Shown: positions 27,023 through 35,157 of the stretch, in pieces
How positions within the stretch are numbered: the stretch's first letter is position 1
How the letters are laid out: every line of letters begins with the position of its first letter
Assembly (NCBI GenBank): GCA_963746325.1
Contig: CAVVBC010000004.1
Span: 32,386 to 96,385 of the forward strand
DNA length: 64,000 bases
Source: RPQJ01 sp963746325
Lineage (GTDB): Bacteria > Pseudomonadota > Gammaproteobacteria > Steroidobacterales > Steroidobacteraceae
Direction: 5' to 3'
Made by a program: the position numbers and the translations under genes
Notes under the pieces: model-generated
The model's input: only the letters and a program-made list of their open reading frames with translations
What the model was told of the DNA's origin: nothing
The model's database searches: none

Positions 27023-27040
27023 TCGATTGTGCAAGCGACC
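27023..27040 (+). promoter_or_regulatory. Operator-like site between divergent dehydrogenase and thioesterase
   Basis: GATTGT-GCAA-GCGACC in the 97-base divergent gap, 26 bases before the plus-strand start and 53 before the minus-strand start. The core ATTGTGCAA is identical to the site at 4233. Confidence 0.3.
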
Positions 27041-27066
27041 GGCCTGGGCCGGTGCAGGAGCGAAAA

Positions 27067-27564
27067 TTGCGTGTCCCGATGCCCTCTCCGGCGCAAGTGC
27101 GCGAGCTGCCGCTGCTGGCGCGGGTGTGCGTGCCGAAGGAATGGGAAGACCTCAACGGCCACGTCAACGTCAAGCACCACCTGACGATGTACGACCTCAC
27201 GAGCGACCCGATGCTCGCGCTGCTGGGCATCAGCGAAGACTGGGTGCGCACCGAACGCTGCGGCCTCTTCGACCTGGAGCACCACATCTGGTTCCTGAGC
27301 GAAGTGCATGTCGGCGAATCGGTGGACCTGCATCTTCGGCTCAACGCGCGCAATGCCCGGCGCGTGCAGGGGCACGTCTTCCTGCTCAACGCCACGCGCG
27401 ACGTGCTGGCGAGCGCCATCGAGTTCGTCTCGGCCGCGGCCGACCTCGACGCGCGACGCACCGTGGCCCTGCCCGCAGGCATTGCGGGCCGTCTCGACGA
27501 ACTGCTCGCGAGCCAGGCACGGCTCGACTGGCCGGCGCCGCTGAGCGGCGCGATCTCGATCTGA
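27067..27564 (+). CDS. Hotdog-fold acyl-CoA thioesterase (4HBT family)
   Basis: A 165-residue hotdog protein with the signature WEDLNGHVNVKHHL, where the Asp and the NGHVN turn form the active site of 4-hydroxybenzoyl-CoA-type thioesterases. It would release a free acid from a CoA ester. The start chosen is TTG 27067 because AGGAG lies six bases upstream; GTG 27052 and ATG 27079 are in-frame alternatives without such a site. It precedes the second DUF1295 gene by 22 bases. The role may be recycling CoA from dead-end thioesters. Confidence 0.8.
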   Translation: MRVPMPSPAQVRELPLLARVCVPKEWEDLNGHVNVKHHLTMYDLTSDPMLALLGISEDWVRTERCGLFDLEHHIWFLSEVHVGESVDLHLRLNARNARRVQGHVFLLNATRDVLASAIEFVSAAADLDARRTVALPAGIAGRLDELLASQARLDWPAPLSGAISI

Positions 27565-27586
27565 ACGCCCCGGAGTATCCAAGCCC

Positions 27587-28381
27587 ATGCTCGATGACCT
27601 GATCCAGCTCGCCATCGCCAACGCGGCGCTCATCTTCGGTTCGTTCACCGCGCTGTGGGCGATCAGCATGGCCATGCGCGACTCGAGCCTCGTCGACATC
27701 TGGTTTGCGCCCTCGATCGCGGCGGCAGCCGTGCTCGGCGTGTTCGTAGGCGACGGGGCTGAGCCACGGCGCATCCTGATTGCCGTGCTCGCGGTGATCT
27801 GGGCGACGCGACTCGGCGGTTATCTTGCCTGGCGCAACTGGGGACGCGAGGACCCGCGCTATGCGCGCCTGCGCAAGCACGTCGAAGACCAGGGCGGCAA
27901 TTTCGCCTGGCACAGTCTCACGCGCATCAACCTGTACCAGGGCGCGATCGTGTTCGTGGCCATCGCGCCGTTCCTGGTCGCGCAAACGGCGCCGGTGCCC
28001 GAGACGCTGGGTGCGCTGGCGTGGCTTGGCGCGGCGCTGGTGCTGCTCGGCGTCGCGTTCGAAGGCACGGCAGACTGGCAGCTCGCGCGCTTCAAGGCGG
28101 ATCCGGCCAATGCCGGTAAAGTGCTCGACACCGGCCTCTGGCGTTACTCGCGCCACCCCAACTATTTTGGCGAAACCTGCGTGTGGTGGGGCTTCTGGCT
28201 CGTCGCGTGCGAACACCCCTGGGGCTGGTTCACGATCTTCTCGCCCGCCCTCATGACCTGGTCGATCCTGGGGATGATGGGCAAGGAACTGGTCGAACGG
28301 CGCATGCTCAAGAAGCGCCCGGGCTATGAAGACTACGTGCGGCGCACCAGCGGCTTTTTTCCCTGGCCGCCGCGGCCTTGA
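27587..28381 (+). CDS. DUF1295 / steroid 5-alpha-reductase-like membrane protein (second copy)
   Basis: A 264-residue membrane protein with the same landmarks as the protein at 14230: WGREDPRYARLRKH and GLWRYSRHPNYFGE, ending KRPGYEDYVRRTSGFFPWPPRP. About six hydrophobic helices are visible. The start follows CGGAG. Its last 49 bases overlap the end of the convergent HxlR gene, so both coding ends use the same DNA on opposite strands. Two DUF1295 proteins in one catabolic region suggest reduction of two double bonds or at two ring positions; that is inference. Confidence 0.86.
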   Translation: MLDDLIQLAIANAALIFGSFTALWAISMAMRDSSLVDIWFAPSIAAAAVLGVFVGDGAEPRRILIAVLAVIWATRLGGYLAWRNWGREDPRYARLRKHVEDQGGNFAWHSLTRINLYQGAIVFVAIAPFLVAQTAPVPETLGALAWLGAALVLLGVAFEGTADWQLARFKADPANAGKVLDTGLWRYSRHPNYFGETCVWWGFWLVACEHPWGWFTIFSPALMTWSILGMMGKELVERRMLKKRPGYEDYVRRTSGFFPWPPRP

Positions 28382-29379
28382 GGCGCGGGCTTGCGTGCGG
28401 GGGCGCCGATCTTGACTTCGCGCGCCTCGACCTCGCCGCCGCAGCTGCCGCAGATGACCTTGGCGTGCAGGCGGCGGCCGCAGGGCCGGTGGCGCAGCAG
28501 CAGCCCCGGGCCATGCGGCGATGCAATCCAGCGCGTGCCCCAGTCGTGCATCGCGATGGTGAACTGCAGCAGGTCCCAGCCCTTGTCGGTCAGGTGGTAC
28601 TCGTAGCGCGGCGGATTGTCCTTGTAAAGCCGCTGTTCGATCACGCCCGCCGCGAGCAGCCGGCGCAAGCGGTCGGCGAGGATGTTGGTGGCGATGCCGA
28701 GCGCCGCGTTGATGTCGTCGTAACGGTGCAGGCCGAAGAACAGCGCGCCGACGAGCAGCGCCGTCCAGCGGTCGCCCACGGTGTCGACGCAGTGGAACAT
28801 CGTCGTGTCGACGCCGTCGCCGTTCGACGAGACTGCGCTCTCGCGGCGCCGGGTCGTGGTGGGGGTTGCGGCGTAGCTGTGCGCACCCGGTCCGGGCTTG
28901 TAGACCATGTCGCGCCAGTCGATGCCCGTCCTGCAATGGGCGCAGACGAGGCTGGGGTTCAGCGACTTGCCGCACACCGTGTGCACCAGCCGCGGCGGCA
29001 ACCCGAACTCGCCACTCCAGCGGTTTTCCCACGCCCACATGCAAAGCGCGACGGGATAGAAGGCGAGGCCCTTGTCAGTGAGGCGATATTCGAGCCGGCT
29101 GGGCGCACTGCCATAAGGGCTGCGGTACAGCAGGCCGGACTCGACCATGGCGTTGAGGCGGGCCGTGAGCGTGCCGCGCGAGGCGCCGGTGCGTCGCCGC
29201 AGTTCTTCGAAACGGCGCACGCCGAGGAACGCGTCGCGCATCAGGAGATGCGACCAGCGGTCGCCCACCACCTGCAGCGCGCGGGCCACTTCACCGCTCT
29301 GCAGCAGCACGCGGATGGTGGCGATGTCGGGTGCGCGGCGGGTTGTCTTGCGGTGCGCCATGTCATGCAGCGGCGTCAT
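28333..29379 (-). CDS. Double-domain HxlR-type transcriptional regulator
   Basis: About 348 residues containing two HxlR winged-helix domains in tandem. The first has ALQVVGDRWSHLLMRDAFLGVRRFEEL and RLTDKGLAFYPV; the second has DTVGDRWTALLVGALFFGLHRYDDI and HLTDKGWDLLQF. Each is followed by a small cysteine cluster (VCGKSLNPSLVCAHC and PCGRRLHAKVICGSC), which looks like a zinc-binding tail. HxlR proteins normally have one domain and bind as dimers; this fusion would supply both halves in one chain. Start at ATG 29379 or 29361 cannot be separated, since neither has a clear ribosome site. It is the only transcription factor in the region and the natural candidate controller. Confidence 0.88.
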   Translation of the reverse strand: MTPLHDMAHRKTTRRAPDIATIRVLLQSGEVARALQVVGDRWSHLLMRDAFLGVRRFEELRRRTGASRGTLTARLNAMVESGLLYRSPYGSAPSRLEYRLTDKGLAFYPVALCMWAWENRWSGEFGLPPRLVHTVCGKSLNPSLVCAHCRTGIDWRDMVYKPGPGAHSYAATPTTTRRRESAVSSNGDGVDTTMFHCVDTVGDRWTALLVGALFFGLHRYDDINAALGIATNILADRLRRLLAAGVIEQRLYKDNPPRYEYHLTDKGWDLLQFTIAMHDWGTRWIASPHGPGLLLRHRPCGRRLHAKVICGSCGGEVEAREVKIGAPARKPAPQGRGGQGKKPLVRRT

Positions 29380-29446
29380 TGAGCGTGCCAGTCTAACATC
29401 CGGGGCGGGCAAGCGATTCGCTGCCCCACAAGTCGCAGGGGAAACG

Positions 29447-30421
29447 ATGAATTACCAGCAGTTCAAGAAAATCGTCGGCTTCTACAGCCGGTTCACGGCG
29501 AGCTTCACGCAGGTGGGCTACCGCTGGCGCAGCCTGTCCTGGGGCAAGTTCACGCCGGACTATCGCGGCCAGCACTGGCTCGTGACGGGCGGCTCCGGCG
29601 GCATCGGCCGGCACATCGTCCTGGCGGCCGCCAAGGCAGGAGCCACCGTCACGGCCGTGGCTCGCAGCGAGTCGAAACTCGCTGCACTGCGCGAAGACGC
29701 GCGGCAGGCCGGCATCGCGGGCGTGGACACCGAATGCTGCGACTTCACCCTGCAGTCCGACACCGAACGCCTGCTGCAACGGTTGCAGGCGGCTGGGCGC
29801 AAGGTCGATGTGCTCGTCAACAACGTGGGCGTGCTGCTCGACGACCTGGCAGTGACGACCGAGGGCCGCGAGAGCTCGTTCGTCTCGAACCTGCTGAGCC
29901 ACTACCAGTTGACGGAGGGCCTGATTCGCGCAGGGCTGCTCACCGGGCCCCGCGCCGCCGTCATCAACATGACCTCCGGCGGTGGTTACAACATGCCGCT
30001 GATGGTCGCGATGCTGAACGTCACCGACCCGGCCAAATACAATGGAGTGTTTGCGTACGGCTTCCACAAGCGGGCGCAGATGGTGCTGAACCAGTACTGG
30101 CGCGACAAGTATGGCGCGCAGGGCATCACGTTCTACGTGATGCATCCGGGCTGGGCCGACACGGATGGCGTCAAGCGCTCCCTGCCGCGGTTCCGCAAGA
30201 TACTCAAGTCGATCCTGCGCGATGCGGCTTCGGGCGCTGATACGGCGCTGTGGCTGGCAGGCACGCGACCTGCGCAACCCGAACACGAACTGGTGTGGTT
30301 CGACCGCGCGATTCGTCCGGCGCACGTGTACGACCGCACGCGCGTCACGCGCGACACGCCACAATCGCTGGTGGCGTATCTCGACGCCGAACTCGCGCGT
30401 CAGCCGACCGCGCGCGCCTGA
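29447..30421 (+). CDS. Short-chain dehydrogenase (DHRS12-like)
   Basis: A 324-residue protein with an N-terminal extension of about 45 residues (FYSRFTASFTQVGYRWRSL) before the fold. The fold has TGGSGGIGRH, VNNVGV in place of NNAG, and the catalytic Tyr-x-x-x-Lys as YGFHK. This layout matches DHRS12-type dehydrogenases. The start ATG 29447 follows CAGGGGAAA. It diverges from the HxlR regulator with a 67-base gap, a usual position for a regulated target. Its end overlaps the convergent dioxygenase by 22 bases. Confidence 0.85.
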   Translation: MNYQQFKKIVGFYSRFTASFTQVGYRWRSLSWGKFTPDYRGQHWLVTGGSGGIGRHIVLAAAKAGATVTAVARSESKLAALREDARQAGIAGVDTECCDFTLQSDTERLLQRLQAAGRKVDVLVNNVGVLLDDLAVTTEGRESSFVSNLLSHYQLTEGLIRAGLLTGPRAAVINMTSGGGYNMPLMVAMLNVTDPAKYNGVFAYGFHKRAQMVLNQYWRDKYGAQGITFYVMHPGWADTDGVKRSLPRFRKILKSILRDAASGADTALWLAGTRPAQPEHELVWFDRAIRPAHVYDRTRVTRDTPQSLVAYLDAELARQPTARA

Positions 30422-31914
30422 GGCCAGAGGTTCTCGCCGGTGATCCATGCCGCATGGAAACCGGCGGCGACCCGCCCGGGCAGGCTGACCCGCGCTAGCG
30501 GGCCGGCCGTGATGCGCTTGGCGTCGAAAATCCATGCTTCCGAGCGATAGTCGTTGATGTTGGTCGCGAGCGTGATCGCGTAGCCGCTGTCTTCGTCGCC
30601 GCCTTTGGTGCTGCGGGCGAAGGGCGCTTCGCTCGGGAACCAGCCGGCGGGATAGTTGTAGACCTCGCTCGTGCCCTGGTCGTGGTCGTACTTGACGAGA
30701 CCCTCGAACGCCAGCGTCTGCAGGTCCGTGGGGATCAACTGGTGATAGGAGTAGCGTGTGCGCACGCCGTATTTTTCCATGTCGGGCAGGCAGAACTCGG
30801 TGTTGAGGTCCGACAGCTGCTGCTCGCTCTTCTCGCCCGTCTTCAGGTTCATGCGCCAGCGCCGCATGTGGCCCTTGAAGCGCAGGTAAGCCAGCATCGA
30901 CGCGAGGGGGCCTTCCTGCGGGTTGCGGCGGATGGTGGGATCGGGCTGGAAGCAGCCGTCCATCGTGATCCAGTCGCCGTCTTCCCAGGCGTTGACCATG
31001 TGCAGCACGTAACCCGGCTCGAACTCGAACCAGCGCACCTGTTCCTGCGTGCCGTAGCGCGGGATGACGCCGAAGCGCGTCGGCAGGTCGGGCCTGAACT
31101 GCACCACGCGATGGCCGGTGCGCTTGAGCACGTCCAGGTCGTGGAACAGCGGGAAGTCGTGCAGGATCGTGTAGTTCGGCGTGATCGTCGTGTCGTGCGG
31201 CAGGCGCGGGCCGGGCAGGTCGATGCGCGTCTTGTGCTTCACCGCGCCGTCGGCGCCGATCACGTAGTACGTGAGCCAGGGCTGGAAATCGGCGTAGCCG
31301 TAGTTGATGAACTCGCCGGTGCGCGGATCGGTCTTGCCGTGCGCGTTCATCGGCGTGTCGAGGCCGCCGGCGAAATCCTGCTCGCCTTCGGTCTCGAGCG
31401 TGAGCGGGTCGAGCGTGTAGACGCGGCCCGCGTTGTACCAGGCCGAGAGGAGCTTGCCGTTGTGCAGGTTCAGCGTGGTGTTCGACGTGTCCTTGCAGTA
31501 GTCGGGGTTCATCGACTCGACTTCGTGCCCGGCGACGCGCGACAGGTCGTACGGACCCATGATGCCCGAGAGCTCCACCTTGCCGCGCTCGATCTCGTCG
31601 TGCAGCGCGCGCGTCTGCACCCACTTGCGGATGTAGCTGGCGCGGCCGTCGCGGAAGTACACGCCGTGCACCATGCCGTCGCCGTCGAACCAGTGATAAT
31701 CACCCCGCGGCTTGAACACGGGGTTGGGGCCGTTGCGCATGTACGCGCCGAAGAGATCCGCGGGAATCTCGCCTGCGGTGACCTGCAGGTCGACCGCCGT
31801 GATCTCGGACACGACGGGCGTGTACGGGCCATGCAGGTACGGGTTGTCGATGCCGTCCACCCAGGTGGGGCGGTCGACCGGGTCCTGCGTCGTGATATCC
31901 GTGTACTTGCGCAT
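30400..31914 (-). CDS. Carotenoid oxygenase family dioxygenase
   Basis: A 504-residue member of the carotenoid-cleavage/RPE65/lignostilbene dioxygenase family. The N-terminal NGPNPVFKP and WFDGDGMVHGVYF blocks are the family signature, and conserved histidines such as those in the MVHG and DFPLFHD segments would bind the non-haem iron. The enzymes split a conjugated C=C bond with O2, giving two aldehydes or ketones. Substrate may be an apocarotenoid, a stilbene or another isoprenoid; the nearby PaaN-like aldehyde dehydrogenase could oxidise an aldehyde product. Start at ATG 31914, divergent from the nitronate monooxygenase. Confidence 0.9.
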   Translation of the reverse strand: MRKYTDITTQDPVDRPTWVDGIDNPYLHGPYTPVVSEITAVDLQVTAGEIPADLFGAYMRNGPNPVFKPRGDYHWFDGDGMVHGVYFRDGRASYIRKWVQTRALHDEIERGKVELSGIMGPYDLSRVAGHEVESMNPDYCKDTSNTTLNLHNGKLLSAWYNAGRVYTLDPLTLETEGEQDFAGGLDTPMNAHGKTDPRTGEFINYGYADFQPWLTYYVIGADGAVKHKTRIDLPGPRLPHDTTITPNYTILHDFPLFHDLDVLKRTGHRVVQFRPDLPTRFGVIPRYGTQEQVRWFEFEPGYVLHMVNAWEDGDWITMDGCFQPDPTIRRNPQEGPLASMLAYLRFKGHMRRWRMNLKTGEKSEQQLSDLNTEFCLPDMEKYGVRTRYSYHQLIPTDLQTLAFEGLVKYDHDQGTSEVYNYPAGWFPSEAPFARSTKGGDEDSGYAITLATNINDYRSEAWIFDAKRITAGPLARVSLPGRVAAGFHAAWITGENLWPQARAVG

Positions 31915-31963
31915 CTGGCGTCACCTTTGGCTAAGTCGCTGTCGCCCACGTCCGGGACCAGAG

Positions 31964-31982
31964 TACTATAGTGCAAGTCATT
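31964..31982 (+). promoter_or_regulatory. Operator-like site between dioxygenase and nitronate monooxygenase
   Basis: TATAGT-GCAA-GTCATT in an 81-base divergent gap. It includes TACTATA, which could double as a minus-10 element, so the site may overlap a promoter. Confidence 0.3.
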
Positions 31983-31995
31983 AGGGAGGTGTGAA

Positions 31996-32976
31996 GTGTC
32001 GAACGACGCTGCCGGCAGCCGCGCCGAGCGCCTGCGAGCCATTACGCGGGGCATGCGGCTTCCACTGATAGCCGCGCCGATGTTCCTTGTGTCAGGCCCG
32101 GAGCTCGTGCTGGCGGCCTGCCGGGCAGGCATCGCCGCCGCCGTTCCCACCCCCAACGCGCGCTCGATCGAGATCCTGGAAACGTGGCTGCAGCAGCTGA
32201 CTGCAGGCCACGCCGCCGCCTGCAGCGCGGCGCCAGGCAAGGTGGGTCCGTGGGCCCTGAACCTGGTCATGCACAGTTCCTACGACCGCCTCGGTCCGGA
32301 ACTCGAACTGGTGGATCGGTACCAGCCGCCGCTGGTGATTACCGCGCTGGGCAGTCCGGCGCGCGCGGTCGAGCACGTGCATGCGTATGGCGGCACCGTG
32401 TTTGCGGACGTGAGCAGCCTCGGCTTCGCGCGCAAAGCCGCTGCGGCCGGTGCCGACGGCCTGGTGCTGGTCAGCGCCGGGGCGGGCGGCCACACCGGCA
32501 AGGTTTCGCCGTTCGCCTTCGTGCAGGCGGTGCGGGAGTTCTATGACGGCATCATCGTGCTGGGCGGCAGCATCGGCCACGGCGGCGCCGTGCGTGCGGC
32601 CGAGCTGCTCGGCGCGGACCTCGCGTACGCGGGCACCCCGTTCATCTGTGCCGAAGAAAGCCTGGCCACGCGCGATTACCGCGAGATGGTGGTGCGCGCC
32701 TCGTTCGAGGACCTCGTGCTCACGAAGACGTTCACCGGGGCCGACGCGTGGTACCTGCGCGAGAGCATCGTCGCCGCCGGGCTCGATCCGGAGGCGCTGG
32801 TCGGCAAGGACAAGATGGACTGGACCAATTCGCAGGGCCAGCTCAAGGCCTGGAAAAACATCTGGTCGGCGGGGCAGGGCGTCGACCACATCCGCAGCGT
32901 GGAGCCGACGGCGGCGATCGTCGACCGGTACGCCGCTGAATATGCGGCCGCGCTGCGCAAACCGGCCTTCGGCTGA
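31996..32976 (+). CDS. Nitronate monooxygenase-family flavoprotein
   Basis: A 326-residue TIM-barrel flavoprotein. The family marks are IAAPMFLVSGPELV at the N-terminus, AGADGLVLVSAGAGGHTG, the flavin phosphate region GGSIGHGGAVRAAELLGADLAYAGTPF, and TKTFTGADAWYLR. These belong to the 2-nitropropane dioxygenase/nitronate monooxygenase group, which also contains enoyl reductases; a nitro substrate is therefore not certain. Start GTG 31996 with GGGAGG upstream. It leads a run of lipocalin-like, PaaN-like and VanZ-like genes with tiny or overlapping junctions. Confidence 0.88.
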   Translation: MSNDAAGSRAERLRAITRGMRLPLIAAPMFLVSGPELVLAACRAGIAAAVPTPNARSIEILETWLQQLTAGHAAACSAAPGKVGPWALNLVMHSSYDRLGPELELVDRYQPPLVITALGSPARAVEHVHAYGGTVFADVSSLGFARKAAAAGADGLVLVSAGAGGHTGKVSPFAFVQAVREFYDGIIVLGGSIGHGGAVRAAELLGADLAYAGTPFICAEESLATRDYREMVVRASFEDLVLTKTFTGADAWYLRESIVAAGLDPEALVGKDKMDWTNSQGQLKAWKNIWSAGQGVDHIRSVEPTAAIVDRYAAEYAAALRKPAFG

Positions 32977-32979
32977 GGC

Positions 32980-33459
32980 ATGGCGATGCCCGAATTCGCA
33001 CGCAAGCGACTGGTCGGCGCCTGGCAACTGCGGCGCTGGTTCATCACCTACGAGGACGGCTCGGTCACCGAACCACTGGGCCCCGGTGCGACGGGCCTGC
33101 TGGTGTATACCGCTGACGGCTGGATGAGCGCAGCGATGATGGCTGCGGGACGCCCGCGGCTCTCGCGCGGCAATCCGCGCGCGGCGCCGGAGAGCGAGCG
33201 CGCCGCGGCCTTCGACACCTACTTCGGTTACTGCTGTCGCTGGCGCATCGTGGGGCAGTCGGTGGAACACCACGTCACGTTGTCGCACAATCCGGCGCTG
33301 GTCGGCACGGTGCAGACGCGCAGGATCCAGATGCGCGGCCACACGCTCACGCTCTCGGCGCAGGAAATGGTTCCCGGCGGGGTGCGCGTGCATCGGCTGC
33401 AATGGCGTCCGGCCAGCGAAGGCGTGCCCCGCGAGCGATCGCAGAGGTCCCGGCAATGA
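32980..33459 (+). CDS. Lipocalin-like domain protein
   Basis: A 159-residue protein of the lipocalin-like family (Lipocalin_5 type): LVGAWQLRRWFITYEDGS, PLGPGATGLLVYTADGWMSAAMM, and later beta strands such as HHVTLSHNPALVGTVQTR. No signal peptide is visible, so it is likely cytosolic. The family is found in catabolic operons and is thought to bind small hydrophobic compounds; no enzyme activity can be assigned. It starts three bases after the monooxygenase stop, and its own stop overlaps the next start (ATGA), so it is translated with its neighbours. Confidence 0.75.
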   Translation: MAMPEFARKRLVGAWQLRRWFITYEDGSVTEPLGPGATGLLVYTADGWMSAAMMAAGRPRLSRGNPRAAPESERAAAFDTYFGYCCRWRIVGQSVEHHVTLSHNPALVGTVQTRRIQMRGHTLTLSAQEMVPGGVRVHRLQWRPASEGVPRERSQRSRQ

Positions 33460-35146
33460 GTTCGGCAGCATCGGTCCTGTTCGAAAAGCACGAGGCAGCC
33501 CTGCTCGCTGCATCCACCGCTTGTCGAGTGCGTGGCTACTTCACGCTCTTCCCGGAGACGCCCGACCGGCACCGTGGCGGGGCCGCTGCCAAAGAGGCCG
33601 GTCTTGCTGCGTTCCAGGCGCAGCTGGGGCGGTCTTTCGAGCTCGATCAGCCCGGCACGATCGACCGTTGCGGCGGTGAGGTTTCGCCCTACACGCTCGA
33701 GCCGCTCGGCATCGACTATCCGCGCGCGGACGCCGATTCCCTGTTCGCTGCGGCGCGAGCTGCGATGCCGGCGTGGGCCGCCGCTGCGCCGCGCGAGCGG
33801 CTCGGTGTCTGCATGGAAATCGTCGACCGGTTGTACGACCGGATTTTCGAATCCGCGCCGGCGGTGATGCACACGGCCGGGACAGAGCGAACTGATGAGC
33901 TACGCCGGCAGCGGCACCAATGCCCTCGATCGCGGCGTCGAAGCGCTGGCTTACGCCCATGCGGCCATGCTCGATGTGCCACCCGAGGCGCTCTGGGAGC
34001 GTCGCTTCGGTTCCACCACCCTCCGCTTGCGCAAGCGCTACCAGCTCGTGCCGCGCGGCGTGGCAGTGTGCTTCGTGTGCGCGACGTTTCCCACGTGGAA
34101 CGCGTATCCCGCCATGCTGGCGAGCCTCGCGACGGGTAATCCCGTCATCGTGAAACCGCACCCCACGGCGATCCTGCCGATGGCGCTGGCGGTGCGCACT
34201 TGCCGCGAAGTCCTGGGCCAGGCGGGGTTTTCGCCGAACCTCGTTACGCTGTGCCTGGATACCTTCGACGTCCCCGATCGGCAAGGTGCTGGTCAAGCAT
34301 CCGCAGACTGCGATCGTGGATTTCACCGGCAGCGCGCGTTTCGGGTCCTGGGTCGAGGCGAACGCGCACCCGGCGCTGTGTTTTTCGGAGACGTCGGGCG
34401 TCAACACGGTCGTCGTCGAATCCGTCGATCAGCTGGAGCCCGTGATCAAGAGCCTGGCGACGACACTCAGCCTGTTCTCGGCCCAGATGTGCACGTCACC
34501 GCAGAACATCTACGTGCCGCGTGATGGCATCCGCCACGCGGGCGGTCGCGTGGGGGCGGACGAGTTCGGCTCCCTGCTCGCGCAGGCGATCGCAGCGATC
34601 GCCGCGGACCCTAAACGTGCCGCGCCGATCATGGCCGCATTGCAGGGTGCCTCGACCGCGGCGCTCATCGACGGCATGGCGGAGCAGGGTGCGCGGCGCG
34701 GCCGGGTGCTGCATGCTTCAGCGCCTTATGCGCACCCCGAGTTTCCGCGCGCACGCACGCGCACCCCTTTGCTGGTCGGTCTCGATGCCGGCGCCAGGGA
34801 TCTCTACGGCGAAGAGCGCTTCGGGCCGATCGGCTTCGTGATCACCACGACCGACCGCGATGCGGCGCTGGGCGAGGCGGCCGCCGATGCCAAAGCGGGC
34901 GGCGGCATCACTGCTTTCCTGTACTCGACCGACGCGGCGTATGTCGAGCGCGGCATCGCGGCGTATTCCGCCGCTGGCGCGCAGCTGACCTGCAACCTGA
35001 CGGGTCCGATGCCGCTCAACTTTGCGGCCGCTTACAGCGACTACCACGTGACCGGCCTGAATCCTGCGGGCAATGCGACGCTGACCGACCTGGCGTTCGT
35101 GGCCGCGCGCTTTCGCATCACGCAATCGCGCGCGCCCGTCGCCTGA
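33456..35146 (+). pseudogene. PaaN-like aldehyde dehydrogenase, two frameshifts
   Basis: About 560 residues once three segments are joined. Segment one (from ATG 33456) has the PaaN-type N-terminus RGYFTLFPETP, GGEVSPY and ARAAMPAWAAAAPRER. Segment two (from about 33880) has MSYAGSGTNALDRGVEALAYA and the cofactor region VIVKPHPTAILP. Segment three (from about 34275) has IVDFTGSARFGSWVEA, the catalytic Cys in SAQMCTSPQN, and the end YSDYHVTGLNPAGNATLTD. Dropping one G at 33879-33881 and one C at 34272-34275 rejoins all frames, so homopolymer insertion error is likely. PaaN belongs to phenylacetate degradation, but no other paa gene is nearby; it may oxidise another aldehyde. Confidence 0.82.
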
Positions 35147-35157
35147 GCGGGAGTGGT

